Positions 41,488-52,679 of a stretch of 64,000 nucleotides of DNA are shown here, one piece after another. This DNA comes from Cyprinodon diabolis (lineage: Eukaryota > Chordata > Actinopteri > Cyprinodontiformes > Cyprinodontidae). Position 1 is the stretch's first letter. Every line of letters begins with the position of its first letter. Position numbers and translations under genes: made by a program. The stretch is taken from the NCBI GenBank assembly GCA_030533445.1, contig CM060064.1, positions 27,015,126 through 27,079,125 of the forward strand, read 5' to 3'. The notes beneath the pieces were generated by a model. It was not told the DNA's origin and searched no databases. It saw only the letters and a program-made list of their open reading frames with translations.

Positions 41488-43335
41488 TCTTGTGCGAAAT
41501 TCTGTTTCCCCGTGAAAATCTGTTCCCCCTGTGTCGGGAGCGCGCATTGCAGCCAGAGAGGCGGATCTGACCATTCCAAGGCGCTCCTGATCATTTTTCG
41601 GTAAAAACAGCTCATATAATCATCTCAACTTTGTAACATCCATTTTAATCGGTTGCTCTTTTTAAAAAACTGTAAAATAAATACATTAACGAGGTCCTCT
41701 TACGCTGTTTTGTGTTGTTTTTTAAACGCCAAGAGAATCGGTATTTGTCCAACTTTTGTCCCTTCAGCCTGACAGAAATAAACGTCAGTCACCGAACCCA
41801 ACAACACGTAGTGTATTTTTAATTTTTCATTGCTGATATAAAAGGATCGAAACTGGCTGATTGCAGGGCACACAAATTAAGACGTCCTGCCAAGATGAGA
41901 GTAGAAATTATGGTTAATCACCTTCTAATGTAAAATATGACAGATTACTGGATTAAGGACATTTATAGTATACCACATCACACATATCAATTTTAGAGAA
42001 ATTGGAAACAGTTGCTCTTTATTTCCCAAAGATATGGGAGGAGGAGAGGAGAGAATGGATGTTTCAGCTTACTGAAATAATCTGTTCCCCCTCCATAACA
42101 GGGAAGAAATTGATTTACCTGCAAGTCTTTAGCTGTGCTTATTCCTCTCACCACCAAGAACAAATCCTGTGGATTTGGTCATATTTACTCTTTATTTGCA
42201 AAAATTAAAGGGGGGGAACCATATATTTCAGCTGCCTGAAATAATCTGTTCCCCCTCCATAACAGGGGAAGAAATTGATTTACCTGCAAGTCTTTAGCTG
42301 TGCTTATTCCCCTCACCACCAAGAACAAATCCTGTGGATTTGGTCATATTTACTCTTTATTTGCAAAAATTAAAGGGGGGGAACCATATATTTCAGCTGC
42401 CTGAAATAATCTGTTCCCCCTCCATAACAGGAGAAGAAATTGATTTACCTGCAAGTCTTTAGCTGTGCTTATTCCTCTCACCACCAAGAACAAATCCTGT
42501 GGATTTGGTCATATTTACTCTTTATTTGCAAAAATTAAAGGGGGGGAACCATATATTTCAGCTGCCTGAAATAATCTGTTCCCCCTCCATAACAGGGGAA
42601 GAAATTGATTTACCTGCAAGTCTTTAGCTGTGCTTATTCCTCTCACCACCAAGAACAAATCCTGTGGATTTGGTCATATTTACTCTTTATATGCAAAAAT
42701 TAAAGGGGGGGAACCATATATTTCAGCTGCCTGAAATAATCTGTTCCCCCTCCACAACAGGGGAAGAAATTGATTTACCTGCAAGTCTTTAGCTGTGCTT
42801 ATTCCCCTCACCACCAAGAACAAATCCTGTGGATTTGGTCATATTTACTCTTTATTTGCAAAAATTAAAGGGGGGGAACCATATATTTCAGCTGCCTGAA
42901 ATAATCTGTTCCCCCTCCATAACAGGGGAAGAAATTGATTTACCTGCAAGTCTTTAGCTGTGCTTATTCCCCTCACCACCAAGAACAAATCCTGTGGATT
43001 TGGTCATATTTACTCTTTATTTGCAAAAATTAAAGGGGGGGAACCATATATTTCAGCTGCCTGAAATAATCTGTTCCCCCTCCATAACAGGGGAAGAAAT
43101 TGATTTACCTGCAAGTCTTTAGCTGTGCTTATTCCCCTCACCACCAAGAACAAATCCCGTGGATTTGGTCATATTTACTCTTTATTTGCAAAAATTAAAG
43201 GGGGGGAACCATATATTTCAGCTGCCTGAAATAATCTGTTCCCCCTCCATAACAGGGGAAGAAATTCAGAAACAATATGTTTTAGCCACCTGCCATATTC
43301 TGTTCCCCCCATAACTTGGGAAAAAATAAAGAAAT
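41488..43335 (+). repeat. Left terminal inverted repeat of the Ginger1-type element
   Basis: About 1.85 kb: a unique outer part (41488-42057), a 165-bp array (42058-43266), then an inner diverged stretch also mirrored on the right. Mismatches with the right end noted in the outer part include CGCGCATT/CGGGCATT near 41,542 and GGATCGAAAC/GGATGGAAAC near 41,847. The 68-codon reading frame here is just inverted-repeat text, since an identical one occurs antisense at 53,908-54,114. Confidence 0.95.
42058..43266 (+). repeat. Left array of 165-bp tandem units
   Basis: AAAATTAAAGGGG recurs at 42201, 42366, 42531, 42696, 42861, 43026 and 43191, exactly 165 bp apart. Each unit carries AATCTGTTCCCCCT, the motif also present about 30 bp from the element tip (near 41,518), followed by CCATAACAGGGGAAG, which is partly self-complementary to it. 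Units are nearly identical. Confidence 0.97.
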
Positions 43336-43699
43336 CCTTTCAAGTAGTCAATTTCTTTCTGTATAACACTTGAAACATTTATTATATATATATATTATAT
43401 TATTATAAATATGACAGTTTGCTTGATGACCTTAATGAAATGTATTTTCGGTTTAAATGTTTATCTTACTATTTACAAATATTACGACAATAAATAAAAA
43501 CACACCACTGGAATTTGTTTTCCAGAAAGCTTATTTTGAAATGAGAAAGCGACGGGAAGCAAAACATCTTGTTTTTACTTTATTTTGGAAAGACTTTGAC
43601 CTGGATGACTTCAGCCGCAATTCGCAAATATTTTTGCAGATATTACATCTAACCATATACCTCACAATATAAATACATACGTTGTTTTCTGGAAAGTCA

Positions 43700-43740
43700 C
43701 AAATCACGTGACGGTTTTCTTCCAATCAATTATGCAAATG
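43700..43740 (+). promoter_or_regulatory. Cluster of promoter motifs upstream of the transposase gene
   Basis: Within 35 bp: an E-box CACGTG (43705-43710), CCAAT (43722-43726) and a perfect POU octamer ATGCAAAT (43732-43739). All lie 85-120 bp before the start codon at 43826. No TATA box was seen. Confidence 0.45.
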
Positions 43741-43825
43741 TGCAAGTCCGCTAGGTGTTAGGCCGATTTTTTCAACACATTTTGCTTAACGTTTATACAA
43801 CTATTTCATCAACTCGACACCAAAT

Positions 43826-46800
43826 ATGGACAATTTGGAATATGACACGCTCTTTAACTACAAAGTTAAAGGCGAATATCCACCGCAGGCTAAAAAGCAA
43901 AAAAAATATGTCATTCGCAGGAAAGCCTCGTTGTACCAGATTGAAGGTTAGTGATGCTTAATATGTAGAAAATAGTAGAATGCATGAATTATCTTAAAAT
44001 AAATAACAGTCAGTGCTTTTTTTTATTATTGGTTTACTGCTACATTTAATTTCGATTAATATGAGTGCCCAGACGAATGTAACGCAAAATTATAATGCAG
44101 GAATGACACACTAAGTTCTCTATTGCAGTTGTTATTCTTGTGAATTATACTTGTACCACATTTATACTTTTAAGTTGTTTTGTAGAAAGATTCCCATACT
44201 GCTACATGAATCAATAAAATAAACAATATCTAGTAACATTACATAAACAAATTCACAGACATTACTTTTTTAAATAAGCACAGTTTAATTTTTTCTCAAA
44301 AAGTATATATTTTTAAATACATATGAATTTGATAATGTCTTTCTTCAGGTTCTGTTTATTGCATGCTTCTTATTTCAACTTCTATTTATAAGTGATGTAT
44401 TAGTATACATATGCATGTGTTTAGAAATTTTATATATTCTACAAAAATATATTTATATTTTTATTGGTGTATTTTATCTTTTCCAAGGAAATGACCTGTT
44501 CTATGTTAGACACAAAGGCAGTCATTCCTCAACAAAGGTCAAAGTTGTTAAAGGTGCTGAGGAAGCCGAAAGAATCTTTGTTGACTTCCATGCCAGCCCT
44601 ACAGGTGCACATTGTGGCCAAATAAAAACAATTGATGCCATCTCAAGGAGATTTTATTGGCCAGGAATGTCTGTGGACATCAAGAAATGGGTATGTTACA
44701 TAAGCACTGGACAAAGAAAAGAAGTAACACAAACTACAAGATTTAAATTTTAGGAAAATTGACTTGTGCTTATTGTGTGCCTTCATTTTTATTTGTTATT
44801 TGTTTGTTATTAACTTCCACTTACTTCCCAGGTTTCTGAGTGCTCATCCTGTCAGGCCAGTGCTCAAGCACTGAAACAGCCATCAGTGTACACTCCCATA
44901 AAGGTAAAGTAAAAAACAAACAGGTTTAGTGAGACTAGATTTTATTGTACGCCTGTTGAGCTGTTTGACAAATTATTTTTTTATCTTTCTTTATTTCTGT
45001 ATGCATACTTCTGTCTCCTTGAACCCCAGTCGGCCTCAGTAGATGGCAGCTCACACTGAGCCTGGTTCTGCTGGAGGCTTCTTCCTGTTAAAAGGGAGTT
45101 TTTCCTCTCCACTGTTGCTACAAGCATGCTTGGTGTGAGGAATTGCTTAAGAGAAAATGAGTCGATGCAATTAGCAGGTTTTCCTTAGAAAACTTTGAAT
45201 CAATCTGACAATATGAGCTGGTTGAATTGTATATTCAAAGTGTCTTGAGATGACATTTGCAGTAAATTGGTGGTGGTAGAAATAAACTGAATTGAATTGG
45301 CTGGCTGTCCTGTTTTGTCTGTGTTCTCACCAAGGGACTAGCTTTTAGAAGATATTGTGTTAAATTAAAGAGTGTATATTTATTGTGCTAAACATTTTAC
45401 AATACACTGAGAAGCTATTGATGTAGCTTAACTAAAAACTGCTTTAGAAAATGTTCCACTATTATTTTTTTATTTGTTAATTTATTAAAACTTTCATTTC
45501 AGGTTTCCCATCCCTTTGAATTAATTGGGATGGACCTCATTGGAAAACTTGCCGAAACCAAATCTGGACACAAGTATATTTGTGTCATGATTGACTACTT
45601 CACAAAGTGGCCACAGGCGTATCCTCTGAAGACTAAATCTGCACCTGAAGTTACGGAATGCATAATTAAGTTTGTGCATCAGTTTGAAGCCCCAAAAATG
45701 ATTTTGACAGACCAAGGAAGAGAATTTGTAAATTCTGTAAGTATTTGTTTTCAATCTCTTTGAGAAATGTAACATTACCAATGTCCTCCTTGATACTATT
45801 ATGTTCTATATGTTGTTTAAATATGCAGGCTATTTTGTCAGAGCTATTTGTTTCTAAATTTTCAGATAAATCAAGAAGTGTGCAAAGTTCTCAATATCAC
45901 ACGAAGTCTGTGTTCCCCCTACCATCCCCAAACAAATGGGTTGGTTGAAAAAATGAATGGGACCATTCAAAGGTGAGTACTATCTATAATACATACATTT
46001 TCAAAGAAAGCTGAAAAAACAAGATGAAGTACATTTACTAAACTGGTAACATAATAAGGCAAATTGTAAGAAATCAGTTGTTATGTGTGACATATTACAC
46101 CATTTATGTATCTCAGAGCTCTGAGTAAGGTTGTGGATGGCTATCCACACACTTGGGATGAGTATTTGGATGCTGTGATGTTTGGGATACGCACCAAAAA
46201 GCAAATAGCCACACAGTATTCCCCATACTTCCTCATGTTCGGAAGAGAGGCACGCTATCCCTCGGAGGTCCCTGAACATTATATGGTAGGGTTATAGTCC
46301 ATCTTTCCATTTCATGATGTTGTATTTAAGTCCAAAATGTTAATTATTAATTACCACTTGTTTCAGTTACTGCTAGAGTGTCTTCTACAGCATCTAATTT
46401 AAGTTAATCATTAACAAAGGTATTTAGTCTGACATTTTTTCTATGTTCAAATTGCATAAACCCTTTCAGAATACTTTGTCAGTGTTAGGTTTGATATCTC
46501 ACAGTAGCATGCTATAAATATTATTAGTGTGTCCTTTCTAAATTAAAGATTTGAATTGACACTTGAAATATTACTTTTGTGTTGAAAGATTGACGGTGCT
46601 GTGGAGGACATCATCGGAGTGGAGGAGTTTGCGGAGGACTTGAAAATACAAGAAAGCCTGAGGAGCATTGTCAGAGAGAGTGTTTCCAAAAAGCAGGAGA
46701 AAGCAAAGGGCAAAGCACAACAAATTGGCACTGTGTTTAAACCTGGTGACAGAGTGTGGAGGCAGAACATACGCAGTCAGCAACGGAAAGGTGGGAAGTT

Positions 46801-49800
46801 GGATGCTGGTTTTCTCGGACCCTACACAGTCATAAATGTCCAAGGCAAGAATTCAGATATTCAAGATGATAATGGTGTGATATTCCGAAAGATAAACACT
46901 GACCATCTCAAAATCTGCATTAGAGAGAGTCCCCGACTGCCACATTGTCTTAAATATCAAGAAAGCAAAATCAATTTTGCTCAACCCCTGGCTCATCCAG
47001 CGCCACCTCCCTCTGTTCCATCATCTCCCTCTGCTCCAGCACCTCCCTCTGCTCCAGCACGACCTCCCTCTGCTCCATCATCTCCCTCTGCTCCAGCGCC
47101 ACCTCCCTCTGTTCCATCATCTCCCTCTGCTCCAGCACCACCTCCCTCTGCTCCATCACCTCCCTCTGCTCCAGCACGACCTCCCTCTGCTCCATCATCT
47201 CCCTCTGCTCCAGCACCACCTCCCTCTGCTCCATCATCTCCCTCTGCTTCAGGATCATCTCCCTCTGCTCCAGCACCACCTCCCTCTGCCCCATCATCTC
47301 CCTCTGCTCCAGCACCACCTCCCTCTGCTCCAGGATCATCTCCCTCTGCTCCAGCACCACCTCCCTCTGCTCCATCATCTCCCTCTGCTCCAGGATCATC
47401 TCCCTCTGCTCCAGCACCACCTCCCTCTGCCCCATCATCTCCCTCTGCTCCAGCACCACCTCCCTCTGCTCCATCATCTCCCTCTGCTCCAGGATCATCT
47501 CCCTCTGCTCCAGCACCACCTCCCTCTGCCCCATCATCTCCCTCTGCTCCAGCACCACCTCCCTCTGCTCCATCATCTCCCTCTGCTCCAGGATCATCTC
47601 CCTCTGCTCCAGCACCACCTCCCTCTGCTCCATCACCTCCCTCTGCTCCAGCACGACCTCCCTCTGCTCCATCATCTCCCTCTGCTCCAGCACCACCTCC
47701 CTCTGCTCCATCATCTCCCTCTGCTCCAGGATCATCTCCCTCTGCTCCAGCACCACCTCCCTCTGCCCCATCATCTCCCTCTGCTCCATCATCTCCCTCT
47801 GCTCCAGCACCACCTCCCTCTGCTCCATCATCTCCCTCTGCTCCAGGATCATCTCCCTCTGCTCCAGCACCACCTCCCTCTGCTCCATCACCTCCCTCTG
47901 CTCCAGCACGACCTCCCTCTGCTCCATCATCTCCCTCTGCTCCAGCACCACCTCCCTCTGCTCCATCATCTCCCTCTGCTCCAGGATCATCTCCCTCTGC
48001 TCCAGCACCACCTCCCTCTGCCCCATCATCTCCCTCTGCTCCAGCACCACCTCCCTCTGCTCCAGGATCATCTCCCTCTGCTCCAGCACCACCTCCCTCT
48101 GCTCCATCATCTCCCTCTGCTCCAGGATCATCTCCCTCTGCTCCAGCACCACCTCCCTCTGCCCCATCATCTCCCTCTGCTCCAGCACCACCTCCCTCTG
48201 CTCCATCATCTCCCTCTGCTCCAGGATCATCTCCCTCTGCTCCAGCACCACCTCCCTCTGCCCCATCATCTCCCTCTGCTCCAGCACCACCTCCCTCTGC
48301 TCCATCATCTCCCTCTGCTCCAGGATCATCTCCCTCTGCTCCAGCACCACCTCCCTCTGCTCCATCACCTCCCTCTGCTCCAGCACGACCTCCCTCTGCT
48401 CCATCATCTCCCTCTGCTCCAGCACCACCTCCCTCTGCTCCATCATCTCCCTCTGCTCCAGGATCATCTCCCTCTGCTCCAGCACCACCTCCCTCTGCCC
48501 CATCATCTCCCTCTGCTCCAGCACCACCCTCTGCTCCATCATCTCCCTCTGCTCCAGGATCATCTCCCTCTGCTCCAGCACCACCTCCCTCTGCCCCATC
48601 ATCTCCCTCTGCTCCATCATCTCCCTCTGCTCCAGCACCACCTCCCTCTGCTCCATCATCTCCCTCTGCTCCAGGATCATCTCCCTCTGCTCCAGCACCA
48701 CCTCCCTCTGCTCCATCATCTCCCTCTGCTCCAGGATCATCTCCCTCTGCTCCAGCACCACCTCCCTCTGCCCCATCATCTCCCTCTGCTCCATCATCTC
48801 CCTCTGCTCCAGCACCACCTCCCTCTGCTCCATCATCTCCCTCTGCTCCAGGATCATCTCCCTCTGCTCCAGCACCACCTCCCTCTGCTCCATCACCTCC
48901 CTCTGCTCCAGCACGACCTCCCTCTGCTCCATCATCTCCCTCTGCTCCAGCACCACCTCCCTCTGCTCCATCATCTCCCTCTGCTCCAGGATCATCTCCC
49001 TCTGCTCCAGCACCACCTCCCTCTGCTCCAGGATCATCTCCCTCTGCTCCAGCACCACCTCCCTCTGCCCCATCATCTCCCTCTGCTCCAGCACCACCTC
49101 CCTCTGCTCCAGGATCATCTCCCTCTGCTCCAGCACCACCTCCCTCTTCTCCATCATCTCCCTCTGCTCCAGGATCATCTCCCTCTGCTCCAGCACCACC
49201 TCCCTCTGCCCCATCATCCCCCTCTGCTCCAGCACCACCTCCCTCTGCTCCATCATCTCCCTCTGCTCCAGCACCACCTCCCTCTGCCCCATCATCTCCC
49301 TCTGCTCCAGCACCACCTCCCTCTGCTCCATCATCTCCCTCTGCTCCAGGACCATCTCCCTCTGCTCCAGCACCACCTCCCTCTGCTCCATCACCTCCCT
49401 CTGCTCCAGCACCACCTCCCTCTGCTCCATCATCTCCCTCTGCTCCAGCACCACCTCCCTCTGCTCCATCATCTCCCTCTGCTCCAGGATCATCCCCCTC
49501 TGCTCCAGCACCACCTCCCTCTGCCCCATCATCTCCCTCTGCTCCAGCACCACCCTCTGCTCCATCATCTCCCTCTGCTCCAGGATCATCTCCCTCTGCT
49601 CCAGCACCACCTCCCTCTGCCCCATCATCTCCCTCTGCTCCATCATCTCCCTCTGCTCCAGCACCACCTCCCTCTGCTCCATCATCTCCCTCTGCTCCAG
49701 GATCATCTCCCTCTGCTCCAGCACCACCTCCCTCTGCTCCATCATCTCCCTCTGCTCCAGGATCATCTCCCTCTGCTCCAGCACCACCTCCCTCTGCCCC

Positions 49801-52058
49801 ATCATCTCCCTCTGCTCCATCATCTCCCTCTGCTCCAGCACCACCTCCCTCTGCTCCATCATCTCCCTCTGCTCCAGGATCATCTCCCTCTGCTCCAGCA
49901 CCACCTCCCTCTGCCCCATCATCTCCCTCTGCTCCATCATCTCCCTCTGCTCCAGCACCACCTCCCTCTGCTCCATCATCTCCCTCTGCTCCAGGATCAT
50001 CTCCCTCTGCTCCAGCACCACCTCCCTCTGCTCCATCATCTCCCTCTGCTCCAGGATCATCTCCCTCTGCTCCAGCACCACCTCCCTCTGCCCCATCATC
50101 TCCCTCTGCTCCATCATCTCCCTCTGCTCCAGCACCACCTCCCTCTGCTCCATCATCTCCCTCTGCTCCAGGATCATCTCCCTCTGCTCTGCCTATGACT
50201 CATCTTCAGTCTGATACGCAGAGAAAATCCCTAGCAGAGAAATGTAAATTTTCTTTTAAATTCTTATAAATATATAATCAAAGCAACCCTGTCTCTCGTC
50301 CTTAGACAGCTGGAGATAGGCCCCAGTACCCCTCACGACCCTGCTTGGGATAAGCGTGACATAAAATGGATGGATGTGTCAAAGCACATAGATTTCACTT
50401 TGTATTATCATACATACAGTATGTGTCTGTTAAAAAATGTATTTGTATGGATATGCAATTTAGTTTTTTAATTTTTATTGAAGAATAATTTCAGTGAGTC
50501 AGTAAAAACAGTTCTAGCTTTATTATTAATTGCTATGTTCAAAGTAGCTGAATGAATCTGTGAAGTTAATACTTTCTCATTCTCCAATCATATGAATTGC
50601 ATATCGTTGGATAACATATGTAATATGTTGTAAAATTGAATGAAATAGGTGCCATGATAATGAAAATAATCTTTAACTTTTGTTTCTTTTTCCACTTCTC
50701 CTCAACCCCTCCTCCTCATCAGATGTCCATGAAGCTTTTTCTGGAAAAAACGTCTTTGTCCTTCTGTCAAAAGTGAATGCATATAAGTTGTTTTACTCTG
50801 ACATTTACAAAATCGGTCCTGGCATGGAACTGGAGAGTAAGGTAGGTACAATGACCATATTGTTTAGGAATATCCCAGCAGTTAAAGTATATAACTAATA
50901 TTTTTTCTTGTAACACATTGCAGTCTATTAATGCATTTTTGGCTGTCATCGTGAATGATTACAACAGACAGAACACAGGACAGGCGGCGTTCATAGATTC
51001 CTTTGCAATGACAGCAATGTGGCAGGGAAAAAGTCCTAGATTAAAGGTATATCTTACACATTTCACTATGTGCAGTTGACTCTATATTTATTACTCCTCC
51101 ATGTGTTAGTAATATATGTGGAATCAATAAAAAAAAATGTTTATGGTTATATCCTTTTAACAATTTTTTTCTGTCACCTGTGTGTTACAAAACATGCTTT
51201 GTTCTTGATTAAAAAAAATGTTTAATTCATTTTTTATCATTCACAGATTAACCCAATGAATTATGAAATTATTCTGGGAATAAACAATCAACACCACCAC
51301 TGGACTTTAGTGGTAATAAATGTATTTTATTTTATTTTTTTTACTTTTATAACATTAATTAGCATAATTATCTTATAAAGAAAAAACACATAAATAATGT
51401 CAAATGCATGCGTCTTTGTTCTTGGATCCACTGGGGGAATCAAAACAAGAAATCAAGAAATGCTTGCAAATCACAAGGTAGGGTTAAAAATGAAACTTTT
51501 AATGAAGAATGAAAGTCATATAAAATTGTTCTTATTAATGTATCTATACTTACAGGGCATTTATGAGGAAGAAGGGGTGCAATGTCTCCCGTTGGACATG
51601 TGACACTGTCAAGCATCCTAAACAACAGGATAGCACATCCTGTGGTGCATTTGCACTGAAGGTGCATACATATTGTCACACAGTGCATGACTTCAGGATT
51701 TTGATATATATTTTGACACATGCACAGGGAATACTTTCTTTGTAACTTCAATTTAAATCCAGTTAATTAAGCTGTACCTCTCAGTTTGCAGAAATGATCC
51801 TGGCAAAAGAGGTTGTGGATTTTCCTGTTTCCACTGATGCAGTCTACAGCATGAGGTTTGAAATTGCTGTGAGACTTATCCTTAACAGTGGTGAGGATAA
51901 CATTCATATTCTTATTTTGAGTGATAATGACAATTGCTATCACAATTACCATTATTTGTATGTTTCAATGAAACATCTATACTTAGCCCAAAATTAATAC
52001 ATTAACATAGAATCTGAAAACATTTATTTATGGACATTGTTTGTGCTGGGATAATCAT

Positions 52059-52094
<36 letters not shown>

Positions 52095-52478
52095 TTTTAT
52101 AATGTTGTTATTACCAGATGACCTAAAAGACTTGTGTCACTTCTGTGGAGAGATAGAAAGTGACACGGACGTGAACTGGGTAAGAACTTTTTTAGAATTT
52201 TTAAAAGATTTAGTATAAGTTAAATGAAGAGGACAAGTTTTATCAAATTGTATCTTGCATATTGAAGCTTTGATAGGATCCTCCAGCAATTGGAATATAA
52301 GAGAATCTGAAATTATTGATTGTGTAGTGTAATCGCAAAGACATATTTTTTAAAAATAAAACATTTTTGGTTTCTTTCCTAGATCCAGTGTGACATGTGC
52401 CTGAGGTGGTTCCATCAGGCGTGTGTGGCTAGCCCACCAACTGAAAAAAACTTTTACTGTTTTGCATGTTTGCCTTAG
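43826..52478 (+). CDS. Ginger1-type transposase: integrase + Pro/Ser/Ala repeat + Ulp1-like protease + PHD finger
   Basis: Exons: 43826-43946, 44488-44690, 44832-44903, 45503-45736, 45866-45972, 46117-46285, 46589-50243, 50723-50841, 50924-51046, 51247-51312, 51398-51477 (acceptor doubtful), 51556-51661, 51785-51890, 52118-52179, 52383-52478. All others have AG/GT borders and agree in phase, about 1,772 residues. Order: N-terminal YPPQAKKQKKYVIRRKA; HHCC finger (FHASPTGAH, ECSSC); integrase core with Asp in GMDLIGK, Asp in LTDQGREF and Glu in GLVEKMNG (D,D35E); GPY motif (GFLGPYTV); Pro/Ser/Ala repeat; cysteine protease with His (HHHWTLV), Asp (FLDPLGES), Gln and Cys (KQQDSTSCGAF); C-terminal C4HC3 PHD finger (CHFCGE, WIQCDMCLRWFH, YCFACLP). 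It presumably cuts and joins element ends in the nucleus. Without exon 51398-51477 the frame shifts, so protease and PHD may not be made. Confidence 0.88.
44985..45300 (+). mobile_element. LINE/SINE 3'-end insertion inside a transposase intron
   Basis: Holds GGGAGTTTTTCCTCTCCACTG, GTGTCTTGAGATGACATTTG and an AATAAACTGAATTGAATTG tail, the usual wording of teleost L2-type LINE 3' ends. It is nested in the Ginger1-type element, so it inserted later than that lineage of the element. Limits approximate. Confidence 0.7.
46998..50190. repeat. 3.2-kb Pro/Ser/Ala-coding minisatellite
   Basis: Built from CCCTCTGCTCCA blocks joined by 6- or 9-bp linkers (TCATCT, TCACCT, GCACCACCT, GGATCATCT, GCACGACCT), so units are 18 or 21 bp and always keep frame. 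The reading is SAPAPPPSAPSSPSAPGSSP-like throughout, with larger blocks of linker order recurring. The strand is almost free of G except in CTG, CAG and GGA. All three plus frames and one minus frame are open only because no unit contains a stop. It lies in one exon between integrase and protease domains. Confidence 0.95.
50289..50378 (+). mobile_element. RTE-type LINE/SINE 3'-end fragment nested in a transposase intron
   Basis: AGCTGGAGATAGGCCCCAGT, GGGATAAGCGTGA and AAAATGGATGGATG are the standard end of a teleost dispersed repeat; a longer copy lies at 60.46-60.78 kb. It falls within the intron after the minisatellite exon. Confidence 0.65.
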
Positions 52479-52679
52479 GTTCCTGAGTTTGCTGTGGTGT
52501 GCTGGTTTATGCATGTTGTTTAATGCTTCATAAATTACATTTTAAAAACTATGTTTGATATTTATTCTTCCAAGTCTTTATTTTAACATAGTTATGGAAA
52601 TATTTAAATTTCAAGGCCTCTTGCCTTTGTCAAATGAAGAGCAAATGTTTTTGAATCAAAGTTAAAGACTTGCTGGTAA

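Noticed and set aside
42002..42208. Identical 68-codon frames at 42,002-42,208 (plus) and 53,908-54,114 (minus)
   Set aside because: They are mirror images within the inverted repeats, with no domain; structural DNA rather than a gene.
42058..43266. Regularly spaced 165-bp repeats that could suggest a CRISPR-like or satellite array
   Set aside because: The whole unit is repeated with no unique spacers, the genome is eukaryotic, and the array belongs to the transposon ends.
43826..46285. Gypsy retrotransposon or Polinton as the source of the integrase
   Set aside because: No gag, protease, reverse transcriptase or LTRs accompany it, and no polymerase or capsid genes. The ends are inverted repeats with a CCGG duplication, and Ulp1 and PHD domains follow, which fits Ginger1.
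46971..50198. Very long open frames on the minus strand and in a second plus frame across the Pro/Ser/Ala array (over 1,000 codons each)
   Set aside because: They exist only because the repeat units are multiples of three and lack stops in those frames. Only the frame continuous with the integrase and the downstream splice donor makes sense.
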